Below are positions 19,416 through 27,524 of a stretch of 64,000 bases of DNA, in pieces. The DNA comes from JAAYAY01 sp963674575 (GTDB taxonomy: Bacteria; Planctomycetota; Planctomycetia; Pirellulales; Thermoguttaceae): NCBI GenBank assembly GCA_963674575.2, contig CAXXQT010000009.1, positions 248,001 through 312,000 on the forward strand, written 5' to 3'. Both the position numbers and the translations under genes were made by a program. Below the pieces are notes generated by a model. The model did not search any database, was not told where the DNA came from, and saw only the letters and a list, made by a program, of their open reading frames with translations. How positions within the stretch are numbered: the first letter of the stretch is position 1; each line of letters opens with the position of its first letter.

Positions 19416-19482
19416 GCCCTGATGATTTTCCGCAGCTCGCTACCCATCTCCGTCCGCACAGCCGGAAAATCGTCAGGGTGGC
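19416..19482. repeat. Imperfect palindromic element after the DUF6259-like gene
   Basis: Arms GCCCTGATGATTTTCCG (19416-19432) and CGGAAAATCGTCAGGGTGGC (19463-19482) pair with few mismatches around a 30-nt loop. The position just downstream of a stop suggests a terminator or repeat. There is no T tract. Confidence 0.6.
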
Positions 19483-19503
19483 TATGCCACAAGAGGCACG
19501 GCC

Positions 19504-19639
19504 TAGCAGCCCGTTGAAAAACGCGGCGCGAGCCGCGCTGGTAGGTACCGGGCGCCGCACGGTTCCTGAACTGTCGAGCGATTTGCCATTTCAGGGTCCC
19601 GCTCGGCGAGCGGTGACCTACTTGTTCAACGGGCTACTA
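19504..19639. mobile_element. Possible MITE of about 136 bp with terminal inverted repeats
   Basis: TAGCAGCCCGTTGAA at 19504-19518 is matched by TTCAACGGGCTACTA at 19625-19639, the reverse complement apart from one base. The interior contains GC-rich partial palindromes and no ORF. Non-coding DNA bounded by inverted termini is characteristic of miniature inverted-repeat elements. No transposase is present nearby. Confidence 0.6.
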
Positions 19640-19762
19640 GCGCCCCTTCTTGGTGAGGTTGCTTCTCCGCCGTCGATCGCCCTCCTGGGCACCACACACT
19701 CGCCCCTCAACGTCACCCCACTCAGAACACACTGGCGGCACGCCAGTGCCACCTGCCGGTGC

Positions 19763-20158
19763 TTAGGCGACCAGGCATGAAATGACCCAAGCCCAGCCGA
19801 CTGCAACGAGCGTGACGGCGTGAACGAGTCCGAATCGTTCGAGATTGTGGTCAAGCGGTCCGAAATGGCGACGGACGAGTAGTACGATTAAAGCCCCCAC
19901 CCAGACTGCAAGAACGACGGCGACGGGCAAACCAATGGCCAAGCCCAATCCGATTACCGTCGTCGAGAGCCCCAACGCTAGGAGCACAGTGAACCAGGGG
20001 TCTCGACACTTCGTCAGCGACATGGCCGGAAGCGAATAGACGCCGCCCATGAGGAGGCCAAGCACCAATGCAGCCAGAATTGCAGTGGCCAAACTTGCCA
20101 GATTCAAACCTCGCTTGTGCATGGCGTCTAACGTGTTTCTTGTTGACTCAATGTTCAC
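19763..20158 (-). CDS. Small four-TM hypothetical membrane protein
   Basis: The GTG start at 20158 overlaps the TGA of the preceding leftward gene (GTGA). The 131-aa product has four hydrophobic segments at about residues 20-44, 57-76, 78-95 and 108-130. A downstream ATG at 20122 is the alternative start. No family recognised. Overlap with the toroid-like gene indicates the last position in the BlaI-led operon. Confidence 0.6.
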   Translation of the reverse strand: MNIESTRNTLDAMHKRGLNLASLATAILAALVLGLLMGGVYSLPAMSLTKCRDPWFTVLLALGLSTTVIGLGLAIGLPVAVVLAVWVGALIVLLVRRHFGPLDHNLERFGLVHAVTLVAVGWAWVISCLVA

Positions 20159-22731
20159 TCAACCTCCACGCTCTCCACTTCAAAATCCACACCGATCGTC
20201 GTCCGATCTCCACCTGAGCCGCAAGGAACCACCACCGTGGCGCAATCGCCTGACGCCTTAAACGTGACGCTCCCCGCCAAAGCCGCCGTTTCTTTGGCCG
20301 AACGGTTCGGATAGGTCACCACGCAGGCCCACTTCGGCTCGGGGCCAGGGATTGTGTCATTGGGATCGCCGATCAGGCTAAGCCATTCCTGCAGCTTGGG
20401 CACCCGGCCGGTTCCTTTGGCCAGGTCGTGATAGCGAACCACGTTTGCCGACTCCGGAAAACGCTTGACCACGTAGCCGATGCGACCTCCGAGATTCAGC
20501 CAGTCGCTGGCCAATTCGTGGGTTTGCTTCGAACCTCCCACCCCCTCGACTTCCAGGGAACCGAAGCGGCCGAACAGAGTTCGCCGATTCGAGCCGACCA
20601 TGTATTCGTGCCCAATGACGCCCGTCTCGCAGGAATATGGGCCGGCCCCATCCGAAAAGCGGAGTCGCTGCACATAGATCGTCACGTCACCCGCCGGGGA
20701 AACGAAGGCAAAATCCTGCCGGACTTTCTTCTTGCAGCGTTCAAGCTGCCCCACCGCCCAGAAGCCCGTGTCGTGGTCCGGCGGTGAAAGGCGGATCGAC
20801 GCGGCCTGTTGCGGCGTGGGCGCTTCGCCGTTGATCACGCCCAGGTAGGAAGCGTAATGGGGCCAGATCGCCCGGTCCGGTCCCGAGGGCATGGTCAGGG
20901 CCAACCATTTCGGACCGAAGGCAAAGGAGGCGAACTTGGCCGGCGTTCGATGCAGGATCGCCCGGCCTTCGTCCAGTCGCCACACGCCAGTGGTCTCCCG
21001 GTCGAACTCGTCGATCGGAAGAGGCTCCGCGCCGGCCCCGGCCGCCGCATGGCCAAGATAGCAGGCCGCCAGACGCGTGGCGCACAGGCCCCCATATTCA
21101 ATATCCCGCCGCACATTGAAATACCCGTCTTCCGACGCCTGAAGCCGTGCAACCATTTCCAAGGCCTGCTGCTCCAAGAGCGCGGCTCGCCGATCGTCGG
21201 CCATCATCGAAAGAAACGCGTAAATCGGCAGGTCGGTCGGCTGGCTGTAAATGGTCTTCCAGTCGTTGCCGCCAAAATAGACCGGGGCCCCGTCCCAGTC
21301 GGCGCAGTGATAGAGCAACTCGGTCGCATCGGCCACGTGATGCAGGCACGCGGCCGGCGGGCACTGGCCCACTGCCTGATAGTGAACGGCGTTTTCCAGC
21401 AACTGGGCGATCGACGTTTTCTGATAGCCGATGTGCACCAGCCCGTGGTTCTCGACGGTGTAGTCCCCGTGGGCGTTGATCGTAGTCACCCAGTCTTTAA
21501 CAGACCGGTCGTCGTCGCCCAGCGACGCGTTTTCTTCATCCGCCGTCACGGAGAACACGTTGTACATATAGAGTTTCGCCGCTTCGTTCCAACTGGCCGC
21601 CCGTGGATGAGTGGGCATCATGTTGGTGGCCAGGGTCACGATCAGGGCATTCCAGGCGTTTTCCTCGGCGCCCGTGTCGCGGTTCACGCTGCTCTTGGGA
21701 GATTGACTGAGAAACCGGTCGGCCTCGTGTTCGATCATCCTGGCCGATCGCAATTGAAATTCGCCGTCCATCTCTTCCCACAACGCCCATGCCCCCACTC
21801 CGGCTGCCCTGGTCCACATGGCCGATTGCCAGGCATCGCCCCATTGCTTCCCATCCAGGCAAGTGGAAGGACCGGTGACGTGGCTGGCGGTCAGGTAGCG
21901 CAACGCGGCCAGGGCATCGTCGCGCTGCTGCGGCTTCTTGTCCATTCGCCACAGCAGCCCGTTGACCATCACCGCGTAGCCAATCGGGCGGACGTCGTCC
22001 TCGCGGTGCCCGGGCCGTCCGTAGAAGGCCTCTCCGGGGCGATCGGCAATCGGCTCAATTCGCTCCCGAAGAACCTCTCCCCAACGGGCCATAGCCCGCC
22101 GGTAGGCCGCCAGGAGTCGGCCATTTCGAGTCGTCTCTTCGGGGCGGGGAAAAAGTGAATCCGGCAACGGACGAACCGACCGGAGCAGCACCTGGTCGTC
22201 GATCCGAGGCTGGACCACAACGCCCGGCCGCGAGACTGCCAGGGGAACCAGTTTGTCGCCGTTGTACAATTCAATCTCAAACAACCGTGCCGTCGAGTCA
22301 CGCTCGCAGGCGTCGGTAATCCATAGCCTGACAGCCTTTGTCTCACATCGAGGGAATGCGAAAGCCACCGGACTCCGGGTGTTCGACTCGACCGAGGCAA
22401 CGGTTCGCCAGCCGTCAGGCTCTTGCACCTGCACCGCGGCCGAACGAAGAACCAGGTCCGGTCGCTCCTGGCAGTAGACGACCACCCGATCGATCGCAAT
22501 CGGTTTGGGGAAACTCAGGGCGACCCAATGGGGTTCGGACGATCGCCCGGAGGCCCATCGGCTTTCTTCGTCGGTCGTGTTTTTATCGAAGAGGCGCCAA
22601 GGGGCGAAGCGGGGAGAGGCCAGGGTGGTGTCCGCCTCGACCACGCACGGCATAGGCTCAGCGCAGGGAGATGAGGTGCTTTGCCCTGCCAAGAGAAACG
22701 CGGCAGAGAGAAGAAGGGGCCAGAAACGCAT
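20155..22731 (-). CDS. Exported discoidin-like plus alpha/alpha-toroid-like protein
   Basis: The ATG at 22731 (GAGG ribosome-binding site, signal peptide FWPLLLSAAFLLAG) is chosen over a longer frame that would run into the regulator gene. The 858-aa product has an F5/8-type-C-like N-terminal region (about residues 40-170: S-E-P-H-W-V-A-L-S-F-P-K-P, V-R-L-W-I-T-D, F-E-I-E-L-Y-N-G). A long helical region with W-N-A-L-I-V-T-L-A-T-N and H-G-L-V-H-I-G-Y suits an alpha/alpha toroid as in heparinase-type lyases, and the C-terminus is beta-rich. Polysaccharide-lyase activity is inference. It lies 70 bp after the BlaI-type repressor, where blaR1 often sits. Confidence 0.65.
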   Translation of the reverse strand: MRFWPLLLSAAFLLAGQSTSSPCAEPMPCVVEADTTLASPRFAPWRLFDKNTTDEESRWASGRSSEPHWVALSFPKPIAIDRVVVYCQERPDLVLRSAAVQVQEPDGWRTVASVESNTRSPVAFAFPRCETKAVRLWITDACERDSTARLFEIELYNGDKLVPLAVSRPGVVVQPRIDDQVLLRSVRPLPDSLFPRPEETTRNGRLLAAYRRAMARWGEVLRERIEPIADRPGEAFYGRPGHREDDVRPIGYAVMVNGLLWRMDKKPQQRDDALAALRYLTASHVTGPSTCLDGKQWGDAWQSAMWTRAAGVGAWALWEEMDGEFQLRSARMIEHEADRFLSQSPKSSVNRDTGAEENAWNALIVTLATNMMPTHPRAASWNEAAKLYMYNVFSVTADEENASLGDDDRSVKDWVTTINAHGDYTVENHGLVHIGYQKTSIAQLLENAVHYQAVGQCPPAACLHHVADATELLYHCADWDGAPVYFGGNDWKTIYSQPTDLPIYAFLSMMADDRRAALLEQQALEMVARLQASEDGYFNVRRDIEYGGLCATRLAACYLGHAAAGAGAEPLPIDEFDRETTGVWRLDEGRAILHRTPAKFASFAFGPKWLALTMPSGPDRAIWPHYASYLGVINGEAPTPQQAASIRLSPPDHDTGFWAVGQLERCKKKVRQDFAFVSPAGDVTIYVQRLRFSDGAGPYSCETGVIGHEYMVGSNRRTLFGRFGSLEVEGVGGSKQTHELASDWLNLGGRIGYVVKRFPESANVVRYHDLAKGTGRVPKLQEWLSLIGDPNDTIPGPEPKWACVVTYPNRSAKETAALAGSVTFKASGDCATVVVPCGSGGDRTTIGVDFEVESVEVE

Positions 22732-22801
22732 GGGACGATCGCCTCGCCAGAGAGAGCCGAACATGGAAGTGTGGGCAAGGTGCCCTTCCGCCCGCCCGGA
22801 A

Positions 22802-23206
22802 TCAGGCGGAGTCCTGGTCATCTTCTTCGTGGCGACGGTACTCGTCAAGAAGTTTCTGGAGTTCGTCCAATTCACCAGGGCTGGGAGGACGCGTTTCCAG
22901 AAGCGTGGTGATGAGAGCCGTTCCGCTCCCGCGGAAGATCCGTTCGATCAGATCGTCGACGATCCGGCGATAGGTCTTCCGGGGCCCGGTGGCGGCTCGA
23001 TAAAGAAAAGCCTTTCCCACCGGGCCTTTCTCTCGAGCCACCATCCCTTTGTCCTGCAACCGCTTGAGCAAGGTGCTCACGGCGGCATGGGTCATGGGAC
23101 GATACCCTTCCATCCGTTCCCGGATCGCTCGCGCCGTGAGTTGGCCGTGCTCCCACAGGCAGGCCAACACTTCCAGTTCTGCGTCCGGCAGTTGGTTCTC
23201 GTCCAT
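22802..23206 (-). CDS. BlaI/MecI/CopY-family transcriptional repressor
   Basis: The ATG at 23206 gives a 134-aa protein starting MDENQLPDAELEVLACLW, the canonical BlaI opening. The winged helix-turn-helix spans about residues 8-75 (M-T-H-A-A-V-S-T-L-L-K-R-L-Q-D-K-G recognition helix, then the wing R-E-K-G-P-V-G-K-A-F-L-Y), followed by a helical dimerisation domain with an acidic tail. Family members bind short palindromes and are usually released by BlaR1 proteolysis. No blaR1 is adjacent here. A perfect palindrome lies within its own promoter, indicating autoregulation of the operon. Confidence 0.85.
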   Translation of the reverse strand: MDENQLPDAELEVLACLWEHGQLTARAIRERMEGYRPMTHAAVSTLLKRLQDKGMVAREKGPVGKAFLYRAATGPRKTYRRIVDDLIERIFRGSGTALITTLLETRPPSPGELDELQKLLDEYRRHEEDDQDSA

Positions 23207-23300
23207 CCCGCGACCATTTCCCCTGAGTTCGTGCGAAGCGGCGCCCAGTTGGGTGTCACGCAACCTCGCACGAGCCCCCTCTAGCCGATTACTTACCCGC

Positions 23301-23331
23301 CAGTATATCTACAGACGTAGATATTGCAAGC
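23301..23331 (-). promoter_or_regulatory. Promoter with embedded BlaI-type operator
   Basis: On the minus strand TTGCAA (-35), a 16-nt spacer and TATACT (-10) are visible. Spanning the spacer and the inner edges of both boxes is the palindrome ATATCTAC-N4-GTAGATAT (23305-23324, 8-bp exact arms). The site is about 100 nt upstream of the repressor start. The CTAC/GTAG core is consistent with BlaI/CopY-type operators (TACA/TGTA-like half-sites). Repressor binding here would block polymerase. Confidence 0.75.
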
Positions 23332-23745
23332 CTTGAACGGGAGAATCGGCGATTCGTTTGAAATTTCTTGTTCTGAACTCGCTTTTGTGGGATTTGCGAA
23401 ATTCGGGCAGCTCGGGACGCAACAGGAGGTTAGCCTGTTTGCGGATGTTAACTGGCTACCCACACCCCGCCAGCCAACAATCGCAGCCCATTTTCTCGCC
23501 CGAACTCACCCACCCAAATCCAATCCGACAAAAAAGTTCTTGTCCCAGTCATCACGCCGACAATGAACTCACGTCGCAACCCTTTTCCCCGGTTCACTTT
23601 GCAACAAAGCAACTACCAGGCAGAGGGGGGCCTCAGGCGACGTTCATCCGCAACCGACTATTTGCTAACATCCGCTGCCCATATTTGCAAGTGATCCGGC
23701 TTCCAAAGGCCCTATCTTTGCGGTTGCCATTCTCATCCTTCATAA
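23332..23745. other. 414-bp intergenic region, no gene recognised
   Basis: This gap lies between the divergent BlaI operon and the lipoprotein gene. Reading frames that cross it lack ribosome-binding sites and domain-like sequence. It presumably holds the rightward promoter of the lipoprotein gene. Nothing else was recognised. Confidence 0.5.
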
Positions 23746-24672
23746 GTGGCGAAGGCTTTGATCGTAGTCCAACGAATTCTGTGGTTCGCACTGCTGAGCG
23801 GCTCGCTCTCGTTGCCGGGGTGCGCGAAGGTGTGGACCAACGAGCAACTGAACCTGCCCGATCGCTACACGATCGTGCGCGATCAACTCGTGATCCATTG
23901 TGATTTTCAGGTTCCTGCGCGGCACCGGCTGCTCGATGAATTGACGGCGCGGCGGGAGGACCTGCGCCGTCAGTTGGCCTATGCCTCCTCGGACGAACCG
24001 ATTCACGTCTACTTGTTTGAGGATGCACGCCGCTTCCAAGAATTCGTTCGCGAGGAACACCCCGATTTCCCCAACCGGCGAGCGTTTTTCGTAGAAACCG
24101 ACACTCGACTGGAAGTCTACGCCCATTGGGGCGGCTATGTGGGCGAGGACTTGCGCCATGAAGTGACCCATGCCTACCTCCACTCCGTGCTCCCCAGCAT
24201 CCCACTCTGGCTTGACGAGGGCTTGGCGGAATATTTCGAGGTACCTCGCGGGCGGCACGGACTCAACCGGGATCATCTGGCTCGAATTCTCGAAAAAGAC
24301 GAGTCGAAGGAAACGGAGGCCAGCGTGCCCTTGGGCTCACCCCGGGAAATGCTGTACCGCCCCCCCAACCTTGCCCGGCTCGAATCGCTACCCTCGGACC
24401 ACTTCCTGCCCCAGGATGACTACGCGGAATGCTGGGCCTGGGTCCACTTTCTTCTCGAATCGAGCCCCGATACCAAGCTCTTGCTGCAAGAATACCTCTA
24501 TCGGCTCCACGTGGACGGTTCCACGGTTCCCCTGTCGTCGAGACTGGCCTGGCAACTCGGCCTCACGGCGGATCAACTGGCGGATCAAATGGCCGAACAC
24601 ATCCTGGAAACCGCGAGAACCGCCGCCCTCGCCGAGTCGGCGGAGGCCGGCACGTCTGAGGAGGCCCCGTAA
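23746..24672 (+). CDS. Lipoprotein gluzincin-type metallopeptidase (DUF1570-like)
   Basis: A GTG start gives a 308-aa protein with a lipoprotein signal (hydrophobic core ILWFALLSGSLSL, lipobox L-P-G-C, Cys26). The zinc motif H138-E139-V-T-H142 is followed by W-L-D-E158-G-L-A-E-Y-F-E, the gluzincin third ligand, as in DUF1570/peptidase-MA-like proteins common in planctomycetes. Expected location is the outer face of a membrane after lipidation. Substrate unknown. The C-terminus is Ala/Glu-rich. The downstream GNAT gene is co-directional. Confidence 0.8.
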   Translation: MAKALIVVQRILWFALLSGSLSLPGCAKVWTNEQLNLPDRYTIVRDQLVIHCDFQVPARHRLLDELTARREDLRRQLAYASSDEPIHVYLFEDARRFQEFVREEHPDFPNRRAFFVETDTRLEVYAHWGGYVGEDLRHEVTHAYLHSVLPSIPLWLDEGLAEYFEVPRGRHGLNRDHLARILEKDESKETEASVPLGSPREMLYRPPNLARLESLPSDHFLPQDDYAECWAWVHFLLESSPDTKLLLQEYLYRLHVDGSTVPLSSRLAWQLGLTADQLADQMAEHILETARTAALAESAEAGTSEEAP

Positions 24673-24834
24673 GTCGAATCTGTGCCGGGCCTTGAATCAC
24701 GCGGGGGCCTGTTTCACGGTGTTACCCGCTGGCCGAAATGGAAAGCGCTCTCTATATTGGTCGAAGGACGCTCTCCCCCTGGCAACAGGAAGCCTTCGAC
24801 CGCCGACCCACTTCCTTCCTGGCACACACCGCTG

Positions 24835-25800
24835 ATGCTGCAGATTCGACCGTTCACTAATCTCGATCCGCCGGCTGTCGCCGAGGTTTGGAAACGTTGC
24901 TTTCAACAGCCGGGGTTGACCCATCCCGTCTCCGTGGACCTGTTCGAACGACTCGTCTTCGGGAAACTCTACTTTCCCGAAAGCCGGCTCTTCCTGGCCT
25001 TCGACGGCGACAAGCCGATGGGGTTTGCTCATGCGGCCTTCGGACCCAATACCGATCGCACTTGGATATCCCGTGAGGCAGGCGTGGTCTGCATGCTTCT
25101 GGTCAGGCCCGAGTGCCCCGGTCGCGAGGATGTCGCCCGGGAAATGCTCGATCATTGCGAAGCCTACCTGATCAAGGGCGGAGCACGGACGATCCAGGGG
25201 GGGGCGGCTCCACCCCTTGCTCCGTTCTACGCCGGATTGTACGGCGGCAGTATGCCGCCGGGTGTGTATTCGACCGATTTGTTCACCCAGAACGTCTTTT
25301 CCGTCGCCGGCTATCAAGCCCAGGGGCAGACGTTGATCTGCCGCCGAAGCTTGAGCGGCTTTCGGCCTCCCATCGATCGCCAGTTGATGCAGATTCGCAG
25401 GACCATGCGTCTGGCGACGGTGGTCGATCCCCCGTCCCGCGACTGGTGGGAAGCCATGGAGATCGGGGAATTCGACCTGACGCGTTTCGAGTTGACCGAA
25501 CGTCGCTCCCCGATGCCGGTCGCGTCGCTGATCGTTCGCGACATGGGACCGCCCTCGCCAGACCTGCCGGGACCTACGGCAGGCGTGCTCGATCTCTTTG
25601 TCCACAAGGACCACCGCCGCAAGGGCGTCGCCACGTACCTACTCGGCGAAGCCTTCAAACAACTCATGCAGCAGGGCCTGGGAAGCGTCGAGGCCCATAT
25701 CCCCGCAGAGGACCCCGCGGCCGGAGCACTCTGCAAGAAAATGGGGCTCGACGTGGCTGCCGACGCCGTGCGGTTCTGCAAGGACGTCACGCCGTCCTAA
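24835..25800 (+). CDS. GNAT-family acetyltransferase-like protein, probably tandem GNAT
   Basis: The ATG at 24835 (M-L-Q-I-R-P-F) is the typical first beta strand of GNAT proteins, so the longer frame upstream is rejected. The 321-aa length fits two GNAT folds. The C-terminal copy keeps the acetyl-CoA motif: L-D-L-F-V-H-K-D-H-R-R-K-G-V-A-T-Y-L-L (Q/R-x-x-G-x-A). The N-terminal copy has V-C-M-L-L-V-R-P-E-C-P-G-R and looks degenerate at the CoA loop. Acceptor unknown. Its TAA overlaps the stop of the convergent methyltransferase by 3 nt. Confidence 0.75.
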   Translation: MLQIRPFTNLDPPAVAEVWKRCFQQPGLTHPVSVDLFERLVFGKLYFPESRLFLAFDGDKPMGFAHAAFGPNTDRTWISREAGVVCMLLVRPECPGREDVAREMLDHCEAYLIKGGARTIQGGAAPPLAPFYAGLYGGSMPPGVYSTDLFTQNVFSVAGYQAQGQTLICRRSLSGFRPPIDRQLMQIRRTMRLATVVDPPSRDWWEAMEIGEFDLTRFELTERRSPMPVASLIVRDMGPPSPDLPGPTAGVLDLFVHKDHRRKGVATYLLGEAFKQLMQQGLGSVEAHIPAEDPAAGALCKKMGLDVAADAVRFCKDVTPS

Positions 25801-26510
25801 CGCTTCTTCAGCGACACGCCCACTCCCATCCCTTCCTTCAGCAGGATCAGGGTCTCCAACTCGGGATTCTCCGTGATCGCCTTCAGGTACTTGGGATCGG
25901 CCTGCCGGGTGTTCATGTTGTGGGCAATCACCAGGCCGCCGGGACGCACCAGGGGCATGAGCTTATCGAGGTAGTCGATGTAGCCTTCCTTGTCGGCGTC
26001 GAGGAAGAGAACGTCGATCGGGTCCTTGTGTTGTTTGACCGTTTCATGGGCATCACCCATGATGATGGTGATGATCTTGTCGACGCCCGCCTTTTCGAAG
26101 TTCGCCTGGGCGACCTTGGCTCGCGACTCGTCGATCTCGTGCGTATAGAGATGCCCATCGGTCTTCCGCAGGGCCAACGCCATCCAGACGGCCGACTCCC
26201 CCGTCGAGGTTCCTATCTCGACAATGTTCTTGGCCCCCATGGTCTCCACGAGCAGTCGAAGAAGTCGCCCGTCGTCGGGCGATACGTTGGCAAACCGCGG
26301 TCCCTCCCGCATGGCTTCCAGCGTGTCGAGAATGTGCTTCTCCTCGTCATCCTTGGCCAGCGGTCCCTTCTGAAGTCCGCTGGTCGAGGCTCGACCGGGA
26401 CCAGGACCTCGACGGCCGGGGGGCGGCCCGCCAGGACGCTGGGCCATGACAGGAGACAAGATGACGGCAAGAACACCGGCGGTCAGAACAACCAAGGTAA
26501 CTCGTTTCAT
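25797..26510 (-). CDS. O-methyltransferase (family 3, catechol/caffeoyl-CoA type) with signal peptide
   Basis: The ATG at 26510 has a GGAGCG ribosome-binding site and gives 237 aa. Residues 1-23 form a signal peptide (VVLTAGVLAVILSPVMA), followed by a Pro/Gly/Arg-rich linker to residue 42. The SAM-binding motif I is V-E-I-G-T-S-T-G-E-S-A (97-107), with acidic H-E-I-D-E (124-128) and metal-site D-A-D-K-E-G-Y-I-D-Y (171-180). These are family hallmarks. A methyltransferase with an export signal is unusual because SAM is cytoplasmic. A much longer upstream frame reading through modB is a shadow. Confidence 0.82.
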   Translation of the reverse strand: MKRVTLVVLTAGVLAVILSPVMAQRPGGPPPGRRGPGPGRASTSGLQKGPLAKDDEEKHILDTLEAMREGPRFANVSPDDGRLLRLLVETMGAKNIVEIGTSTGESAVWMALALRKTDGHLYTHEIDESRAKVAQANFEKAGVDKIITIIMGDAHETVKQHKDPIDVLFLDADKEGYIDYLDKLMPLVRPGGLVIAHNMNTRQADPKYLKAITENPELETLILLKEGMGVGVSLKKR

Positions 26511-26702
26511 CAGGTTCGCTCCGATTCTCTCGTTGAAATTCTGCGAGTCCACGTCCAGATCGGCATGAACCCCACTTCCGGGGAAAGGTCTCGCGTTGGC
26601 AGAAACTCTCGCAACGACATCGGAATTTCTAATCGACGAGACAGAAATGTCAATCGATTTCGTGGCTTCCGACATTAGTGTCGTTTTAGTACCTTGGTTC
26701 TC

Positions 26703-27524
26703 ATGGAAGCAGCCCTTCCGGTGCTGGCCCGGTATTTGCACGCTTTTCGCCTGCAACACGGTTTCTCGAATCAAGAATATGGTCCCGCCATCGCGGGTTC
26801 GGCTTCTGAAGTCGCGGAAGGACAACTCTTGGATAGTCTTCTGACAGCGGGAGAGTGGCAGGCCTTGCGGCTCAGCTTCCTGGTGGCAACCTGCGCCTCC
26901 CTGTTCAGCCTTCCTTTCGCGGTCGCCGTCGGCTACTTCCTGGCACGCAGCAAGAGCCGCGGACGCTGGTTGCTGGAAGTGGCCGTCAACGTGCCCCTGG
27001 TCCTGCCGCCAGTGGTGGTTGGCTACCTGCTCCTGGTCTGCTTCAGCCCTCGGGGTCCCGTTGGGATGGTGTTGGCAGACTGGTTCGGCGTGCGTCTCGT
27101 CTTCACCTGGTGGGGCGCCGTGCTGGCTTCGACCGTGGTCAGTTTCCCGCTCATGGTGCGGGCAATTCGACTGACCTTTCAGGGCATCGATCCTCGCCTG
27201 GAAATGGCCGCCCAAAGCCTGGGAGCCGGGCCGTTGGGCACCTTCTGGTCCGTGACCCTGCCTCTGGCTCGGCGAGGTTTGATTGCCGGCTGCGTCCTCG
27301 GATTCGCCCGAAGCCTTGGCGAGTTCGGCGCCACGATCATGGTCGCCGGGAACATTGAGGGGCAAACGCGGACCATTCCGCTTGCCATCTACACCCTGGC
27401 CAATCAGCCGGGAGGAATCGAAAAGTCATGGCGACTGGTCGCCCTGGCCGTGGCGCTGGCCTGTGTCGCGCTCGCCGTCAGCGAATGGCTGGAGAGGAGG
27501 CGGGCTACTGATGAATCTGCTTGA
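26703..27524 (+). CDS. modB: Molybdate ABC transporter permease
   Basis: A 273-aa protein starting at ATG 26703 (a TTG at 26694 is possible). After a variable N-terminal 50 residues come five to six membrane helices and the binding-protein-dependent permease EAA-type loop (M-A-A-Q-S-L-G-A-G-P-L-G-T-F-W-S-V-T-L-P). R-S-L-G-E-F-G-A-T-I-M-V-A-G-N is the strong ModB/CysT signature. It overlaps modC by 14 bp. No modA lies in this window, so the binding protein must be elsewhere or the substrate differs (tungstate or sulfate cannot be excluded). Confidence 0.88.
   Translation: MEAALPVLARYLHAFRLQHGFSNQEYGPAIAGSASEVAEGQLLDSLLTAGEWQALRLSFLVATCASLFSLPFAVAVGYFLARSKSRGRWLLEVAVNVPLVLPPVVVGYLLLVCFSPRGPVGMVLADWFGVRLVFTWWGAVLASTVVSFPLMVRAIRLTFQGIDPRLEMAAQSLGAGPLGTFWSVTLPLARRGLIAGCVLGFARSLGEFGATIMVAGNIEGQTRTIPLAIYTLANQPGGIEKSWRLVALAVALACVALAVSEWLERRRATDESA

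Noticed and set aside
22732..22875. 48-residue extension of the toroid-like protein
   Set aside because: It overlaps the BlaI-type gene and lacks a start context. The signal peptide begins at 22731.
26511..27365. Long N-terminal extension of the O-methyltransferase frame
   Set aside because: It is antisense to modB. The signal peptide and ribosome-binding site place the start at 26510.
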